Of a DNA stretch of 64,000 nucleotides, positions 8,801 to 16,613 are shown one piece after another (positions within the stretch are counted from its first letter, which is position 1; every line of letters starts with the position of its first letter). The notes under the pieces are model-generated. The model did no database searches, was not told the origin of the DNA, and saw only the letters and a program-made list of their open reading frames with translations. The position numbers and the translations under genes are program-made. The DNA lies in contig CASBQF010000019.1 of the NCBI GenBank assembly GCA_949127775.1, positions 1-64,000 on the forward strand, in the 5' to 3' direction. The stretch is from Oscillatoriales cyanobacterium PMM_0080. GTDB taxonomy: Bacteria; Cyanobacteriota; Cyanobacteriia; Cyanobacteriales; Microcoleaceae.

Positions 8801-9543
8801 GGTATGATGAAGCTTTAGTATCCTTAAATCGGGCGATCGAACTTGATGCAAATGATCAGTTGGCTTGGGCTTTACGAGGTGGTATACTCATTATCCTCAA
8901 ACGCTATGATGAAGCCTTAGTATCTTTCGATCGCGCGATCGAACTAGATGCCAATAATCAGTCGGCTTGGGTTTTACGAGGCAATGTACTCAACAACCTC
9001 AAACGCTACGATGAAGCTTTAGCATCCTTAGATAGAGCGATCGCACTTGGCGATCAAGATTCACCTGTCTTCTTCAATCGCGCCATTGCCATTCTCGGAT
9101 TGAATCGTTGGAATGAAGGCATCACCGCCTTAGACGACGCATTTAAACGCCTAGAACTCGATAATGAAGCAGATTCAGATGATGCCGAATTAATTATCAG
9201 AAACCTGTTCGCGCACACCAACGATCCAGCGATATCTCAGACTCGCATCGCCAGCCTAATTGCAGTTTACGAAAAACACAAAAATCTCTCAGTCTTAGGA
9301 CAGGGAATCGTCCGAAACATCCCCGCGCTAATGTCAGAAATGGTCAGCGACAAAGCCGCCCGCACTTGGTTAGAATTGTGGCAAGAACAAACCAGCAACT
9401 ACGAACAATTCCAAATTCCCATCCGCCTGCTGAATGCGGCTGTCCGCTATAAGGAAACCAAGGGCGACAGACGAGTTTTGCTAGAACTTCCCATTGAAGA
9501 ACGCACTTTATTAGAACCGTTGGTGTCAGGAAAAGTAGAATAA
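5875..9543 (+). CDS. Large AAA/STAND-type NTPase with winged helix and 17 TPRs
   Basis: About 1222 residues. The N-terminal NTPase has a Walker A loop, GPRGIGKTHL (about residues 53-62), and a Walker B-like VLLLIVENLEDVF (about 146-158). A winged-helix segment follows (QQRKIVDFLCDRGGAVRVKE to about 360), then a linker, then 17 tetratricopeptide repeats of 34 residues (about 498-1075) and one degenerate repeat. The C-terminal ~150 residues are helical and unassigned. I prefer the ATG at 5875 (MKNTFISRFSPSL) over an in-frame TTG at 5770, because the 35 extra codons are made of the AGGCAGAG palindromic repeat. Such signal-transduction NTPases with repeat sensors include regulators and antiviral proteins. 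No effector domain is visible, so the role is open. Confidence 0.85.
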   Translation: MKNTFISRFSPSLMEPETLEAILVQRHALAENLVELIRVSALTDNKHFQLLIGPRGIGKTHLVSLIYYRVAKMEDLQNKLLIAWLHEEEWGMIASFFDLLRGIFRAIAKKYKAEYEAELHDDVEKLYDLSPEKAEFKAAELLRDFVGKRVLLLIVENLEDVFSGLGDFGQKQLMAYIKNYSFLTILATSQSLFDGVKLSNNPFYDFFDLHTLNEFKVDDAVDLLNHIAKLEGNNDLASFIQTPRGRDRIKGVHYLSGGIPRVYIAFSAFLMTAESLNKLVEPFMEMLDSLTPYYQDKMKYISPQQRKIVDFLCDRGGAVRVKEIAKRCFIEQRTVSSQLKDLRDKGYVKAEEIGRESWYELREPLMRFCLEVKKQRNKPIRLIVDFIRVLYTRQELQQRLGLKMVDVDFADKESLFEYRQNLELIPTDAVMEREYYARALEAIERNEEDPRLKAYFDEIEYCREQEDDVSALAYAEKLVTSRGEAKDWSEKGSCLNRLKRYDEALECLDKAIEIDSNYASAWTNKGNVLYNLKRYDEALESFDMAIELDTNYHLNWGIRGDVLKNLKRYEEALGSYDRAIELYDNHHLPWALRGDILNTLKRYDEALKSFDWAIELDTNYQWAWSQRGNILYNLKRYDEALESYDRAIELDVNDKWTWVLRGGVLDNLKRYDEALESYDRAIELDVNDKWTWYLRGDVLNNLKRYDEALVSYDRAIELDANDQSAWANRGNLLNNLKRYDEALVSFGRAIELDPNYQWAWANRGNVLNNLKRYDEALGSYDRAIALDDNHKWYWYWRGDVLDNLKRYDEALASYERVIELDPNDQWYWTKRGDVLNSLERYEEALESWDKMIDILPNDHLFWVKRVPVLNNLERYEEALASCEKAIHLVSNYASIWHIRGHVLNNLKQYEEALVSFDKAIELDANYQSALARRGNVLINLKRHEEALVSLNLALKLDANYQWVWVLRGGVLMILKRYDEALVSLNRAIELDANDQLAWALRGGILIILKRYDEALVSFDRAIELDANNQSAWVLRGNVLNNLKRYDEALASLDRAIALGDQDSPVFFNRAIAILGLNRWNEGITALDDAFKRLELDNEADSDDAELIIRNLFAHTNDPAISQTRIASLIAVYEKHKNLSVLGQGIVRNIPALMSEMVSDKAARTWLELWQEQTSNYEQFQIPIRLLNAAVRYKETKGDRRVLLELPIEERTLLEPLVSGKVE
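7367..9100 (+). repeat. Tandem array of 17 coding repeats, period 102 bp
   Basis: Each unit encodes one 34-residue TPR containing LKRYDEAL and AIELD. At DNA level many units are almost identical, for example around 7790-7890 and 7892-7992, and most contain GCGATCGAACT, a HIP1-like site, at the same phase. The array is in frame throughout. High nucleotide identity points to recent duplication or ongoing gene conversion between units. Confidence 0.9.
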
Positions 9544-9570
9544 GTAAAACAGGATTTACGGACTCCGACA

Positions 9571-9642
9571 AAGAAACCGGGTTTTTCACCTAATCTGCGG
9601 GTTCAACCAACTATTTTCGTAAAAAACCCCGGTTTCTGAGTC
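9571..9642. repeat. Interspersed palindrome (AGAAACCGGGTTTCT family)
   Basis: AAAGAAACCGGGTTTTT (from 9571) pairs with AAAAAACCCCGGTTTCT (to 9639) across a ~38-base loop. It lies between the TPR gene and the Uma2 gene and may act as a terminator for the former. Relatives lie at 17151-17217 and 47746-47800. Confidence 0.6.
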
Positions 9643-9690
9643 CCTATGCGTAAAATAGAAATTGATGATACTAGCAAAGGACTCATCCCC

Positions 9691-10386
9691 ATGACGGCAA
9701 CAATTCCCACAAAAACCTCATCAGAAATCATCTACCCGGACAGCGACGGCAAACCCATGTCTGACAATACCAAACAGTTTGAACTAATTGTCACCATTCA
9801 AGGGGGAATAGATGCTTTATACAAAGATAACGAAAATGTCTTTGTAGCAGGTGACTTGCTGTGGTATCCAGTCGAAGGAGATAACAAAACTCGCGTCGCA
9901 CCTGATACGATGGTAGTGTTTGGCAGACCGAAAGGTTACAGAGGTTCTTATCAACAGTGGTTTGAAGACAATATCCCTCCGCAAGTTGTCTTTGAAATCC
10001 TCTCACCGGGAAAGCGCATGGGAAAAATATTTGAGCTGTTTAATTTCTATGATAATTATGGAGTCGAAGAATGTTATATTTACGATCCAAAAGATAATGA
10101 GTTAATGGGTTTTCTGCGAAGTAATGGAGAACTAAACTATATTGAATTAATGGATGGTTGGGTGAGTCCGCGTTTGCAGATCCGTTTTCAAACTGCATCG
10201 GGAGACTTGGAAATTTATCGGCCTGATGGAAAGAAGTTTTTGTCCTATGTGGAGTTGTCAAGACAACAGGAGTTAGCACAGCAACAAATGGAACTAACAC
10301 AGCAACAAATGGAACTAACACAGCAAAAAGCCGATCGCCTTTCCGACAAATTGCGAGAAATGGGCATAAATCCAGAGGAGATTTGA
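9691..10386 (+). CDS. Uma2-family (DUF820) PD-(D/E)XK nuclease-like protein
   Basis: A 231-residue protein of the Uma2/DUF820 family, which is abundant in cyanobacteria, has a restriction-endonuclease fold and no settled function. Typical elements are VAPDTMVVFG, PPQVVFEILSP, FNFYDNYGVEECYIYDP and the DGWVSPRLQIRF segment. The C-terminus has a Gln-rich coiled stretch with an exact 7-residue repeat (QQQMELT twice). I chose the ATG at 9691 because AAAGGA lies nine bases upstream; an in-frame ATG at 9646 is also possible. It follows the TPR gene by 147 bases across a palindrome, so co-transcription is uncertain. Confidence 0.85.
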   Translation: MTATIPTKTSSEIIYPDSDGKPMSDNTKQFELIVTIQGGIDALYKDNENVFVAGDLLWYPVEGDNKTRVAPDTMVVFGRPKGYRGSYQQWFEDNIPPQVVFEILSPGKRMGKIFELFNFYDNYGVEECYIYDPKDNELMGFLRSNGELNYIELMDGWVSPRLQIRFQTASGDLEIYRPDGKKFLSYVELSRQQELAQQQMELTQQQMELTQQKADRLSDKLREMGINPEEI

Positions 10387-10774
10387 ACTAAGAAGACGAG
10401 GCGGTTAAAACCGCTGTCTTATGACAACCGTCCGTTTTAGGAAACGTTGTTTATTATTAACCAAATTTGTAGGGGCGGGTTCGCCAACAATTTACGATAA
10501 AAATGAATAATTTCATAAACCCGCCCCCGCCCACCAACAATACAAATGTACGATCAATTTATTGGTAAAATGTTCATATAAATAATCGCGGGGATGGGGC
10601 GGGTTTATGAGATATTTGTCTGTTTCAGAGATGGTTGGTGAACCCGCCCCTACAAGATTTTGGAATTGGTTATGAAGCTATATCTTCGTGTCTGTAGACG
10701 CGATTTCAATCGCCGTAATTTCTATTTTCAATCCTCAGACAACCTATAATAACTTGACATATAACCAACCAGCC
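10387..10774. other. Intergenic region with three palindromic repeats
   Basis: It contains an AAGAC...GCGGTTAAAACCGC...GTCTT hairpin just after the Uma2 stop (10391-10420, a plausible terminator), a 185-bp inverted-repeat element (10469-10653), and a GACGCGATTTCAATCGCCG unit (10696-10714) of the same family as the one at 12303. The rsmB promoter presumably lies within 10715-10774. Confidence 0.5.
10469..10653. repeat. 185-bp palindromic element (GTAGGGGCGGGTTC ends)
   Basis: GTAGGGGCGGGTTCGCCAAC at 10469-10488 is matched by its near-perfect reverse complement at 10634-10653. Inside, a second inverted pair (CATAAACCCGCCCC and GGGGCGGGTTTATG) nests within the first. It is non-coding, looks like a MITE or REP-derived structure, and could form a long hairpin in RNA. 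Confidence 0.65.
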
Positions 10775-12115
10775 ATGCAAAATCCTCGCCAAATAGCCTT
10801 TCTCGCACTCCGCGAAGTCCACCGCCGAGGTGCATTCGCAGACGCCGCCCTCGATCGCACTTTCCGCAATTCCCAACTCAGCGACCTCGATCGCCGTTTA
10901 GTCACAGAATTAGTCTATGGTAGCGTCAGGAGAATGCGCGCGATCGACTTCATCATCGACAAACTAGCCACCAAAAAATCCTCCCAACAGCCGCCGGATC
11001 TCCGTACAATCCTACATTTAGGCCTATATCAACTCCAATATCTCAACAATATTCCCCCCTCCGCCGCCGTCAACACCACCGTTCAACTAGCAAAAGAAAA
11101 CAAATTGTCAGGACTCAGCAGTTTTGTCAACGGTTTACTGCGACAATACATCCGTTTAACAGAAACCGACTTAAACCCATTAACAATTACTAAGTATAAA
11201 TCATCAGTCGAACGCCTCGGAATTCTGCACAGCTTCCCCGACTGGCTAGTAGAATTGTGGAACGAACAAATAGGCGAAACCGAAACCGAACAACTCTGTG
11301 AATGGTTCAATCAATCTCCCACAATTCACCTCAGAATCAATCCCTTAAAAAGCTCGATCGCCCAAATCGAGACTGCCTTCCAAGCCCAGAACATCTCAAC
11401 CAGCAGAATCCCTCATTTACCCCAAGCATTAAGACTAAATGGTAGCACTGGCGCAATCCAAAACCTCCCCGGATATGGCGAAGGTTGGTGGACAATCCAA
11501 GACAGCAGCGCTCAATTAGTCACCCATTTACTCGATCCACAGCCCGGGGAAATCATCATCGATGCCTGCGCCGCACCGGGAGGGAAAACCACCCACAGCG
11601 CTGAATTAATGCAGGATATAGGCACTATTTACGCCTGCGATAAAACCGCTAGCCGACTGAAAAAACTTGCTGAAAATGCCGATCGACTCCAGATGAAATC
11701 CATTAAAATTCATACCGGAGACAGCCGCCACTTCCCAGAATTTATCAACCTAGCAGACAGAGTATTATTAGACGCACCTTGTTCCGGCCTCGGAACCCTG
11801 CACCGCCGCGCTGACGCCCGCTGGCGACACACACCCGAAAATATTCAACAACAATCGCAACTGCAATCGGAATTATTAGCAAATGCAGCGACTTTTGTCA
11901 AGTCCGGCGGCGTCTTAGTTTACGCAACTTGCACGATTCATCCCTTGGAAAATGAACAGGTTGTGCGATCGTTCTTAGACACCAATCCAGACTGGCAAAT
12001 CGAACCGCCAACCATTGATTTACCCATTCAACCGTCACCCGAAGGATGGGTGAAAGTTTGGCCGCACAAGCATCAAATGGATGGCTTTTTTATGGTTCGG
12101 CTGAAACGAGATTAA
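10775..12115 (+). CDS. rsmB: 16S rRNA m5C967 methyltransferase
   Basis: A 446-residue RsmB/Sun protein that uses S-adenosylmethionine to methylate C5 of a cytosine in 16S rRNA. The NusB-like N-terminal domain covers about residues 1-145 (ALREVHRRGAFADAALDRTF). The methyltransferase has the SAM loop DACAAPGGKTTHSAE, the Pro-Cys motif LDAPCSGLGTLHRRADARW and the Thr-Cys catalytic motif VYATCTIHPLENEQ. I chose the ATG at 10775 (MQNPRQIAFLALREV), the family start, over an in-frame GTG-type start at 10688. It is followed by a miniature element and a terminator hairpin facing the convergent penicillin-binding protein gene. Confidence 0.95.
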   Translation: MQNPRQIAFLALREVHRRGAFADAALDRTFRNSQLSDLDRRLVTELVYGSVRRMRAIDFIIDKLATKKSSQQPPDLRTILHLGLYQLQYLNNIPPSAAVNTTVQLAKENKLSGLSSFVNGLLRQYIRLTETDLNPLTITKYKSSVERLGILHSFPDWLVELWNEQIGETETEQLCEWFNQSPTIHLRINPLKSSIAQIETAFQAQNISTSRIPHLPQALRLNGSTGAIQNLPGYGEGWWTIQDSSAQLVTHLLDPQPGEIIIDACAAPGGKTTHSAELMQDIGTIYACDKTASRLKKLAENADRLQMKSIKIHTGDSRHFPEFINLADRVLLDAPCSGLGTLHRRADARWRHTPENIQQQSQLQSELLANAATFVKSGGVLVYATCTIHPLENEQVVRSFLDTNPDWQIEPPTIDLPIQPSPEGWVKVWPHKHQMDGFFMVRLKRD

Positions 12116-12127
12116 GAAGAATTCAAC

Positions 12128-12268
12128 CCAATACGGTTCACTTAAGACAGATCCCCCCTAACCCCCCCTTAAAAAAGGGGGGGACAAGAATTCTCTCAAA
12201 GTCCCCCTTCTTAAGGGGGATTTAGGGGGATCTCCGGCGCATAAATAGTGTTCAGTGAACTGTATTGG
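12128..12268. mobile_element. 141-bp MITE with CCAATACGG ends and 8-bp duplication
   Basis: The ends are CCAATACGGTTCACT and, reverse-complemented, CCAATACAGTTCACT. AATTCAAC occurs on both sides (12120-12127 and 12269-12276) as an 8-bp direct repeat. The interior is a C-run/G-run palindrome (GATCCCCCCTAACCCCCC... ...GGGGGATCTCC). It is non-coding. Relatives lie at 18073-18214 and 29637-29751. Confidence 0.8.
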
Positions 12269-12273
12269 AATTC

Positions 12274-12291
12274 AACCTGCGGAGGCAGGTT
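12274..12291 (+). terminator. Terminator hairpin between convergent genes
   Basis: AACCTGC (12274-12280) pairs with GCAGGTT (12285-12291), followed by a T-rich run on the plus strand. A GACGCGGTTTCAACCGCCGTC unit follows at 12303-12323. Together they separate rsmB from the oppositely oriented gene ending at 12336. Confidence 0.55.
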
Positions 12292-12335
12292 TTGTTTGTA
12301 TAGACGCGGTTTCAACCGCCGTCTTCTTTCAGAGT

Positions 12336-15152
12336 TTAATATCTCGGTTCTTCATAACGTTCGGGTTCTTGATAAGCCGGCTCTTTGTAAGCTGGTTCTT
12401 GATAAGCTGGTTCTTGATAAGCTGGTTCGCGATGCTTCGGTTCGGGATTAGGATTGTAAGGGACGATCGCACCATCGTCATTCACAATCATCCCCCGAAT
12501 AATCTCATTCGGCTTCACTGGTTGCGCCTTAATACTGCCTTTGCGGCCTTCCAACTTAGGCAACTTGGGGAACTCCTGAACCGGCATTCCCTTCACAGCT
12601 TGACTCATAAAATCGCGCCAATTGTAAGCCGCAGTACCGCTAGTTCCCCCCGTCGGATAATTGTCATCATTCCCCAGCCAAACCCCAGTCACAACCTGCG
12701 GAATGTAACCGATAAACCATAAATCCCGCACCTTTTCCGAAGTACCAGTTTTGCCAGCCACAGCCCGATCGCCCAAAGCAGCAGGCCCGCCCGTACCACC
12801 AGTCACCACACCTTGCAACATCCAAGTAGTAATCGCCGCACTATCCTTATCCAAAACCCGCTTCGGTTTAAAATCAGCCTGATAAATCACATCTCCCCGC
12901 TGATTAATCACCTTAGTAATTCCGTGCGCTTCAATAAAATTACCTTCCGACGCTAAAGTACCGTAAGCATTAGTTAACTCCAGCAAATTCACCTCAGACG
13001 AGCCCAAAGCCAGGGAATAAATCGGACTTAATTTAGACTTAATTCCCATATCCTTGGCTAATTTCATCGCCGGTTCAAACCCGACATCCATCAACACCTT
13101 CACCGCCACCACATTTACCGAACTCGTCAAAGCATCAGAGATCGATCGCCAACCGCTAAACTTTTTGCCGTAATTATTCGGTTGATAGCCATCGATAATA
13201 ATTGGCGCATCCTCATAGCTGTCGTAGGGCGACAAACCCGCAGCCATCGCCGCCGCATAAACCAACCCCTTAAAAGTCGATCCGGGCTGCCGCAAAGCCT
13301 GCGTAGCGCGATTAAACTGACTGTCTTTAAAATTTCCGCCGCCGACTAGCGCCTTAACTTGTCCTGTTTTAGCTTCTATTGAAACCAAAGCTGCTTGTTC
13401 AAAACCCTGACGGCGGCCATCAACTTCGATCGCATCTTTAACCACCTTTTCCGCTATTTTTTGCCACTTCAAATCCACCGTCGTCTCGACAGTCAAACCG
13501 CCCGATTCCAAAGCATCCTTAGAAACATAGCGCGGCAATTCCTTCCGAATGTAACTAGCAAAATAAGGCGCAACTACTTTAAATCGCTTCGGCGCACTTG
13601 GTTTAACCGTCATCGGTTCTGCCATCGCCTCCTTCGCTTGAGCCTCCGTAATTACCTTCGCTTCCTGCATTTGTTTCAGCACAATATTGCGACGTTGCTT
13701 AGCAATATTCGGATTAACCAAAGGCGAATATTCGCTCGGTGCTGGCGGCAAACCCGCCAAAGTTGCCATCTCTGCCAAAGTTAATTTATCGACTGTTTTG
13801 CTAAAGAAAACCAAAGCCGCATCAGCTACCCCGTAAGCATCAGAACCCAAATAAACCAAATTTAAATAACGTTCTAAAACTTGTTCCTTATTCAACTCTC
13901 GCTCAATTTTCTGAGCTAAAAGAGCCTCTCGAACTTTCCGCCGAACACTTCTTTCTTGATTGAGAAAAACCACCCGAGCCAATTGTTGTGTAATTGTACT
14001 ACCGCCCTGCACCAAATCTCTGGCGGCTACATTAGAAGCGATCGATCGCGCAATACCTTGATAATCCACCCCGCGATGTTCGTAAAAACGGCGGTCTTCT
14101 ATCGCAATAAAAGCTTTAGTCAACAGTTCGGGAATTTCCTTAAGTTTCAGCTTATCTCTAGTTGCCGGCCCCGACTGCGACAAAATCGTATTGTCTGCCG
14201 CCTTAATTGTCAGCGTTCCATCGCGGTTAAAAGCCGACAAATCGTTAACACTTGGCAAACCTTTGTCTAAGGTGTATAAAATCCACAAACCGTAGATTAA
14301 AGCGCCACTTCCTATACTAAGAATACCTAAACCGATCCAAAATCTCGGGCGGCGGGAGATTCGTTTTTTAGTATTTTCCTGCGGTGCACTATCTTCCTGC
14401 GGTGCAATACTTTCCTGTAGTTCGGTATTTATTTGCAGTTCGGTGTTCTGCGGTGCGCTAATTTCCTGTAGTTCGGTATTTATTTGCAGTTCGGTATTTT
14501 GCGGTGCAATACTTTTCTGTATTTCTGTATTTATTTGCAGTTCGGTATTCTGCGGTGCAATACTTTTCTGTAGTTCCGTATTTATTTGCAGTTCGGTATT
14601 TTCAGATACAATACTTTCCTGTAGTTCTATATTTTGAAGAACACTATTTTGAGGTGCAATATTTTCCTGTATTTCCGGATTTATTTGCAGTTCGGTATTT
14701 TGCGGTGCGCTATTTTCCGACAACTCCCTACTCTGGGATTTTTCGGGTAACTTAGTTCCCAGCATACTCAATCCCGGCCGCAATAATTCCTTTCCTTTCT
14801 CTTGCAAGCTGGTAACTTGAGGTTCAATTTCTAACCAAACGATTAAGCGCCTCAAGCCTTCCCAATCGCGCTTAACTATGGGATATTCATCATGTTCTGA
14901 GTCGGAATATTCCGATGCTAATTCTGACTCTTCTGGAGGTTCACCATCTTCTAATATCACATACTCCGATCGCACATCCGTCGTCTTTGCAGACAATTGA
15001 GCCGGAGATTCTGGCGAGTTTAGCCCGGTGCTATTGGCAACATTCGGCGATTCGCGATCGGAATTACCGCCTACTGCCTTAGTGACTTTGCTCAATTTAT
15101 CCTTAATATTTGAGAAAAATTCTGCCACGTTCAGACCTTCAAACCTCATCAA
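12336..15152 (-). CDS. Class A penicillin-binding protein (PBP1A-type) with repeat-rich N-terminus
   Basis: A 938-residue bifunctional peptidoglycan synthase. An unusually long cytoplasmic N-terminal region of ~265 residues precedes one membrane segment (FWIGLGILSIGSGALIYGLW). The glycosyltransferase domain follows (EDRRFYEHRGVDYQGIARS, GGSTITQQLARV; about 340-400), then a transpeptidase with SxxK in QPGSTFKG (Ser about residue 623), SSVN, and AGKTGTSEK (about 800). The cytoplasmic region carries about six copies of a 17-residue unit like NTELQINTELQKSIAPQ. The C-terminus ends in tandem EPAYQ units. All catalytic motifs are present. Both repeat zones are low complexity and vary in length, which suggests slippage. 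It is downstream of chlG but separated by 154 bases of A/T-rich inverted repeat. Confidence 0.92.
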   Translation of the reverse strand: MMRFEGLNVAEFFSNIKDKLSKVTKAVGGNSDRESPNVANSTGLNSPESPAQLSAKTTDVRSEYVILEDGEPPEESELASEYSDSEHDEYPIVKRDWEGLRRLIVWLEIEPQVTSLQEKGKELLRPGLSMLGTKLPEKSQSRELSENSAPQNTELQINPEIQENIAPQNSVLQNIELQESIVSENTELQINTELQKSIAPQNTELQINTEIQKSIAPQNTELQINTELQEISAPQNTELQINTELQESIAPQEDSAPQENTKKRISRRPRFWIGLGILSIGSGALIYGLWILYTLDKGLPSVNDLSAFNRDGTLTIKAADNTILSQSGPATRDKLKLKEIPELLTKAFIAIEDRRFYEHRGVDYQGIARSIASNVAARDLVQGGSTITQQLARVVFLNQERSVRRKVREALLAQKIERELNKEQVLERYLNLVYLGSDAYGVADAALVFFSKTVDKLTLAEMATLAGLPPAPSEYSPLVNPNIAKQRRNIVLKQMQEAKVITEAQAKEAMAEPMTVKPSAPKRFKVVAPYFASYIRKELPRYVSKDALESGGLTVETTVDLKWQKIAEKVVKDAIEVDGRRQGFEQAALVSIEAKTGQVKALVGGGNFKDSQFNRATQALRQPGSTFKGLVYAAAMAAGLSPYDSYEDAPIIIDGYQPNNYGKKFSGWRSISDALTSSVNVVAVKVLMDVGFEPAMKLAKDMGIKSKLSPIYSLALGSSEVNLLELTNAYGTLASEGNFIEAHGITKVINQRGDVIYQADFKPKRVLDKDSAAITTWMLQGVVTGGTGGPAALGDRAVAGKTGTSEKVRDLWFIGYIPQVVTGVWLGNDDNYPTGGTSGTAAYNWRDFMSQAVKGMPVQEFPKLPKLEGRKGSIKAQPVKPNEIIRGMIVNDDGAIVPYNPNPEPKHREPAYQEPAYQEPAYKEPAYQEPERYEEPRY

Positions 15153-15306
15153 TTTAAATTAAAAATTAAAAATTAAAAAGGCTAGACCTCTTCAATTTTT
15201 AATTTTTAACTTGATATTTTGTATTCAACAGCACTGTTAACTATTTTGAGTTATGTATTTTGAATTAAAAACTATTTAACTCAAAATTCACAACTCAAAA
15301 TTCTGC

Positions 15307-16317
15307 TTAACCAGCATGACCTAGTGCCAAAGCGGCTACTAGCATACCCAAAACCAGGAAAGGCTGAGCACTTGCCTGATATTTAACATCATTTTCCAGG
15401 GGATTGCGCAAAAAGTACATATCCTGAAAAGTGATTTGCGGCACAATTAGCAGCACGAGAATGACCGCGTACAGGTTTTGGTGAATGCTAATCAGGTAGC
15501 CTGCAATCCCTGCTTGAAATATGTCGATCATCAACACGCAAATCCAAGCTGCGGTGCCAATGCCAAACATCACTGGCAAAGATTTTAACCCTAATTGCCG
15601 ATCGCCCTCAACACTTTTGAAATCATTAACGATCGCAATTCCCAGCCCTGCCAAACTGTAAAACAGAGTCAAAACCATAATCGTGGGATCTAGTGTACCA
15701 AACAAAGCTTGACCAGCCCACCAAGGCAGGGCAATGTAGCTAGCACCCAACGCATAATTTCCCAACCAACCATTTTGCTTGAGTTTCAGCGGTGGCGCAG
15801 AGTAGATGTAAGCCAAAAATGCGCCGCCGAGAGTCAAAACCGTCATGATGGGGAATTCATGACCAGCCCACAAGTCTAGAGCATAGGATACCGCAATGCC
15901 TGCGGCTAATAATACCAAAATTTGGGTAACTACTTGGGGAATCGAGATAATCCCCGACGGAATCGGACGGTAGGGCTCATTAATGGCGTCGATGTCGCGA
16001 TCGTAAAAATCGTTCAAAGTTTGAGTGTAGCCAGCCAGCAGAGGCCCTGACATCAACATACAAGCTGCGGCGATCGAGAAATTCTCTAAATTCCAAACAT
16101 AGTTTCCAGAAGAAGCCGCCCCGCACACCACGCCCCAAATTAAGGGAATCCAGGTAATCGGTTTCATCAGTTGCAAGCGAATCTTCCAGATGGAAGTTTC
16201 CCCGCTAGCGGCCCCTTTCATACCCAACAGTTGCCGAGCTTTCGCACTGCGGTTTTCGGTAGCAGCGCTTTCGGGTGAGGGTTCTGGGGTGATTTGAGAT
16301 GGAGGAGAGTCAGACAT
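15307..16317 (-). CDS. chlG: Chlorophyll synthase
   Basis: A 336-residue UbiA-superfamily prenyltransferase that esterifies chlorophyllide a with phytyl or geranylgeranyl diphosphate in the membrane, the last step of chlorophyll synthesis. The prenyl-diphosphate Asp-rich motif is DFYDRDIDAINEPYRPIPSG (about residues 100-120), and a second Asp motif is NDFKSVEGDRQLGLKSLPVM (about 230-250). About eight hydrophobic segments are visible, starting with ITWIPLIWGVVCGAASSGNY. The Ser/Pro/Glu-rich first ~30 residues are cytoplasmic. The start is the ATG at 16317. This gene shows that the host is a chlorophyll-a phototroph. Confidence 0.96.
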   Translation of the reverse strand: MSDSPPSQITPEPSPESAATENRSAKARQLLGMKGAASGETSIWKIRLQLMKPITWIPLIWGVVCGAASSGNYVWNLENFSIAAACMLMSGPLLAGYTQTLNDFYDRDIDAINEPYRPIPSGIISIPQVVTQILVLLAAGIAVSYALDLWAGHEFPIMTVLTLGGAFLAYIYSAPPLKLKQNGWLGNYALGASYIALPWWAGQALFGTLDPTIMVLTLFYSLAGLGIAIVNDFKSVEGDRQLGLKSLPVMFGIGTAAWICVLMIDIFQAGIAGYLISIHQNLYAVILVLLIVPQITFQDMYFLRNPLENDVKYQASAQPFLVLGMLVAALALGHAG

Positions 16318-16613
16318 AATTTGATGTGAGCGGTACTGCTACTATTGTGTCGTTTTGAGTTTCAATAATAATTCTGATAGGATACCACTGATATTTAAGG
16401 CGTAGTCTTGAAAACTTACCCTGGCTTGGAGTTGAAGAAGAGAGAAAAATCTAAGTTTTACCACGATATTTTAATATCATTATTTTCTGTAAATGTCAAG
16501 ATAATCAATAGTTTTTTTTAATAATTTTGCGATCGCCCTGCTGGGGGAGATTTGGTCAGCGGGTGCATTTAAGGTAGATTACTGGGATCTGCGCGATCGG
16601 GCTTTTGGCCATA

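Noticed and set aside
7367-9100. Regular direct repeats that could suggest a CRISPR array
   Set aside because: The period is 102 bp without distinct spacers, and the frame is open throughout, encoding TPRs.
12248-12722. Plus-strand frames opposite the penicillin-binding protein
   Set aside because: They are antisense shadows of the EPAYQ repeat tail and the transpeptidase domain.
16520-16613. Plus-strand stretch reading ALLGEIWSAGAFKVDYWDLR, like the start of a CHASE2-type sensor fragment
   Set aside because: Too short, no start codon, and it runs into the antisense of DUF29; at most a gene remnant.
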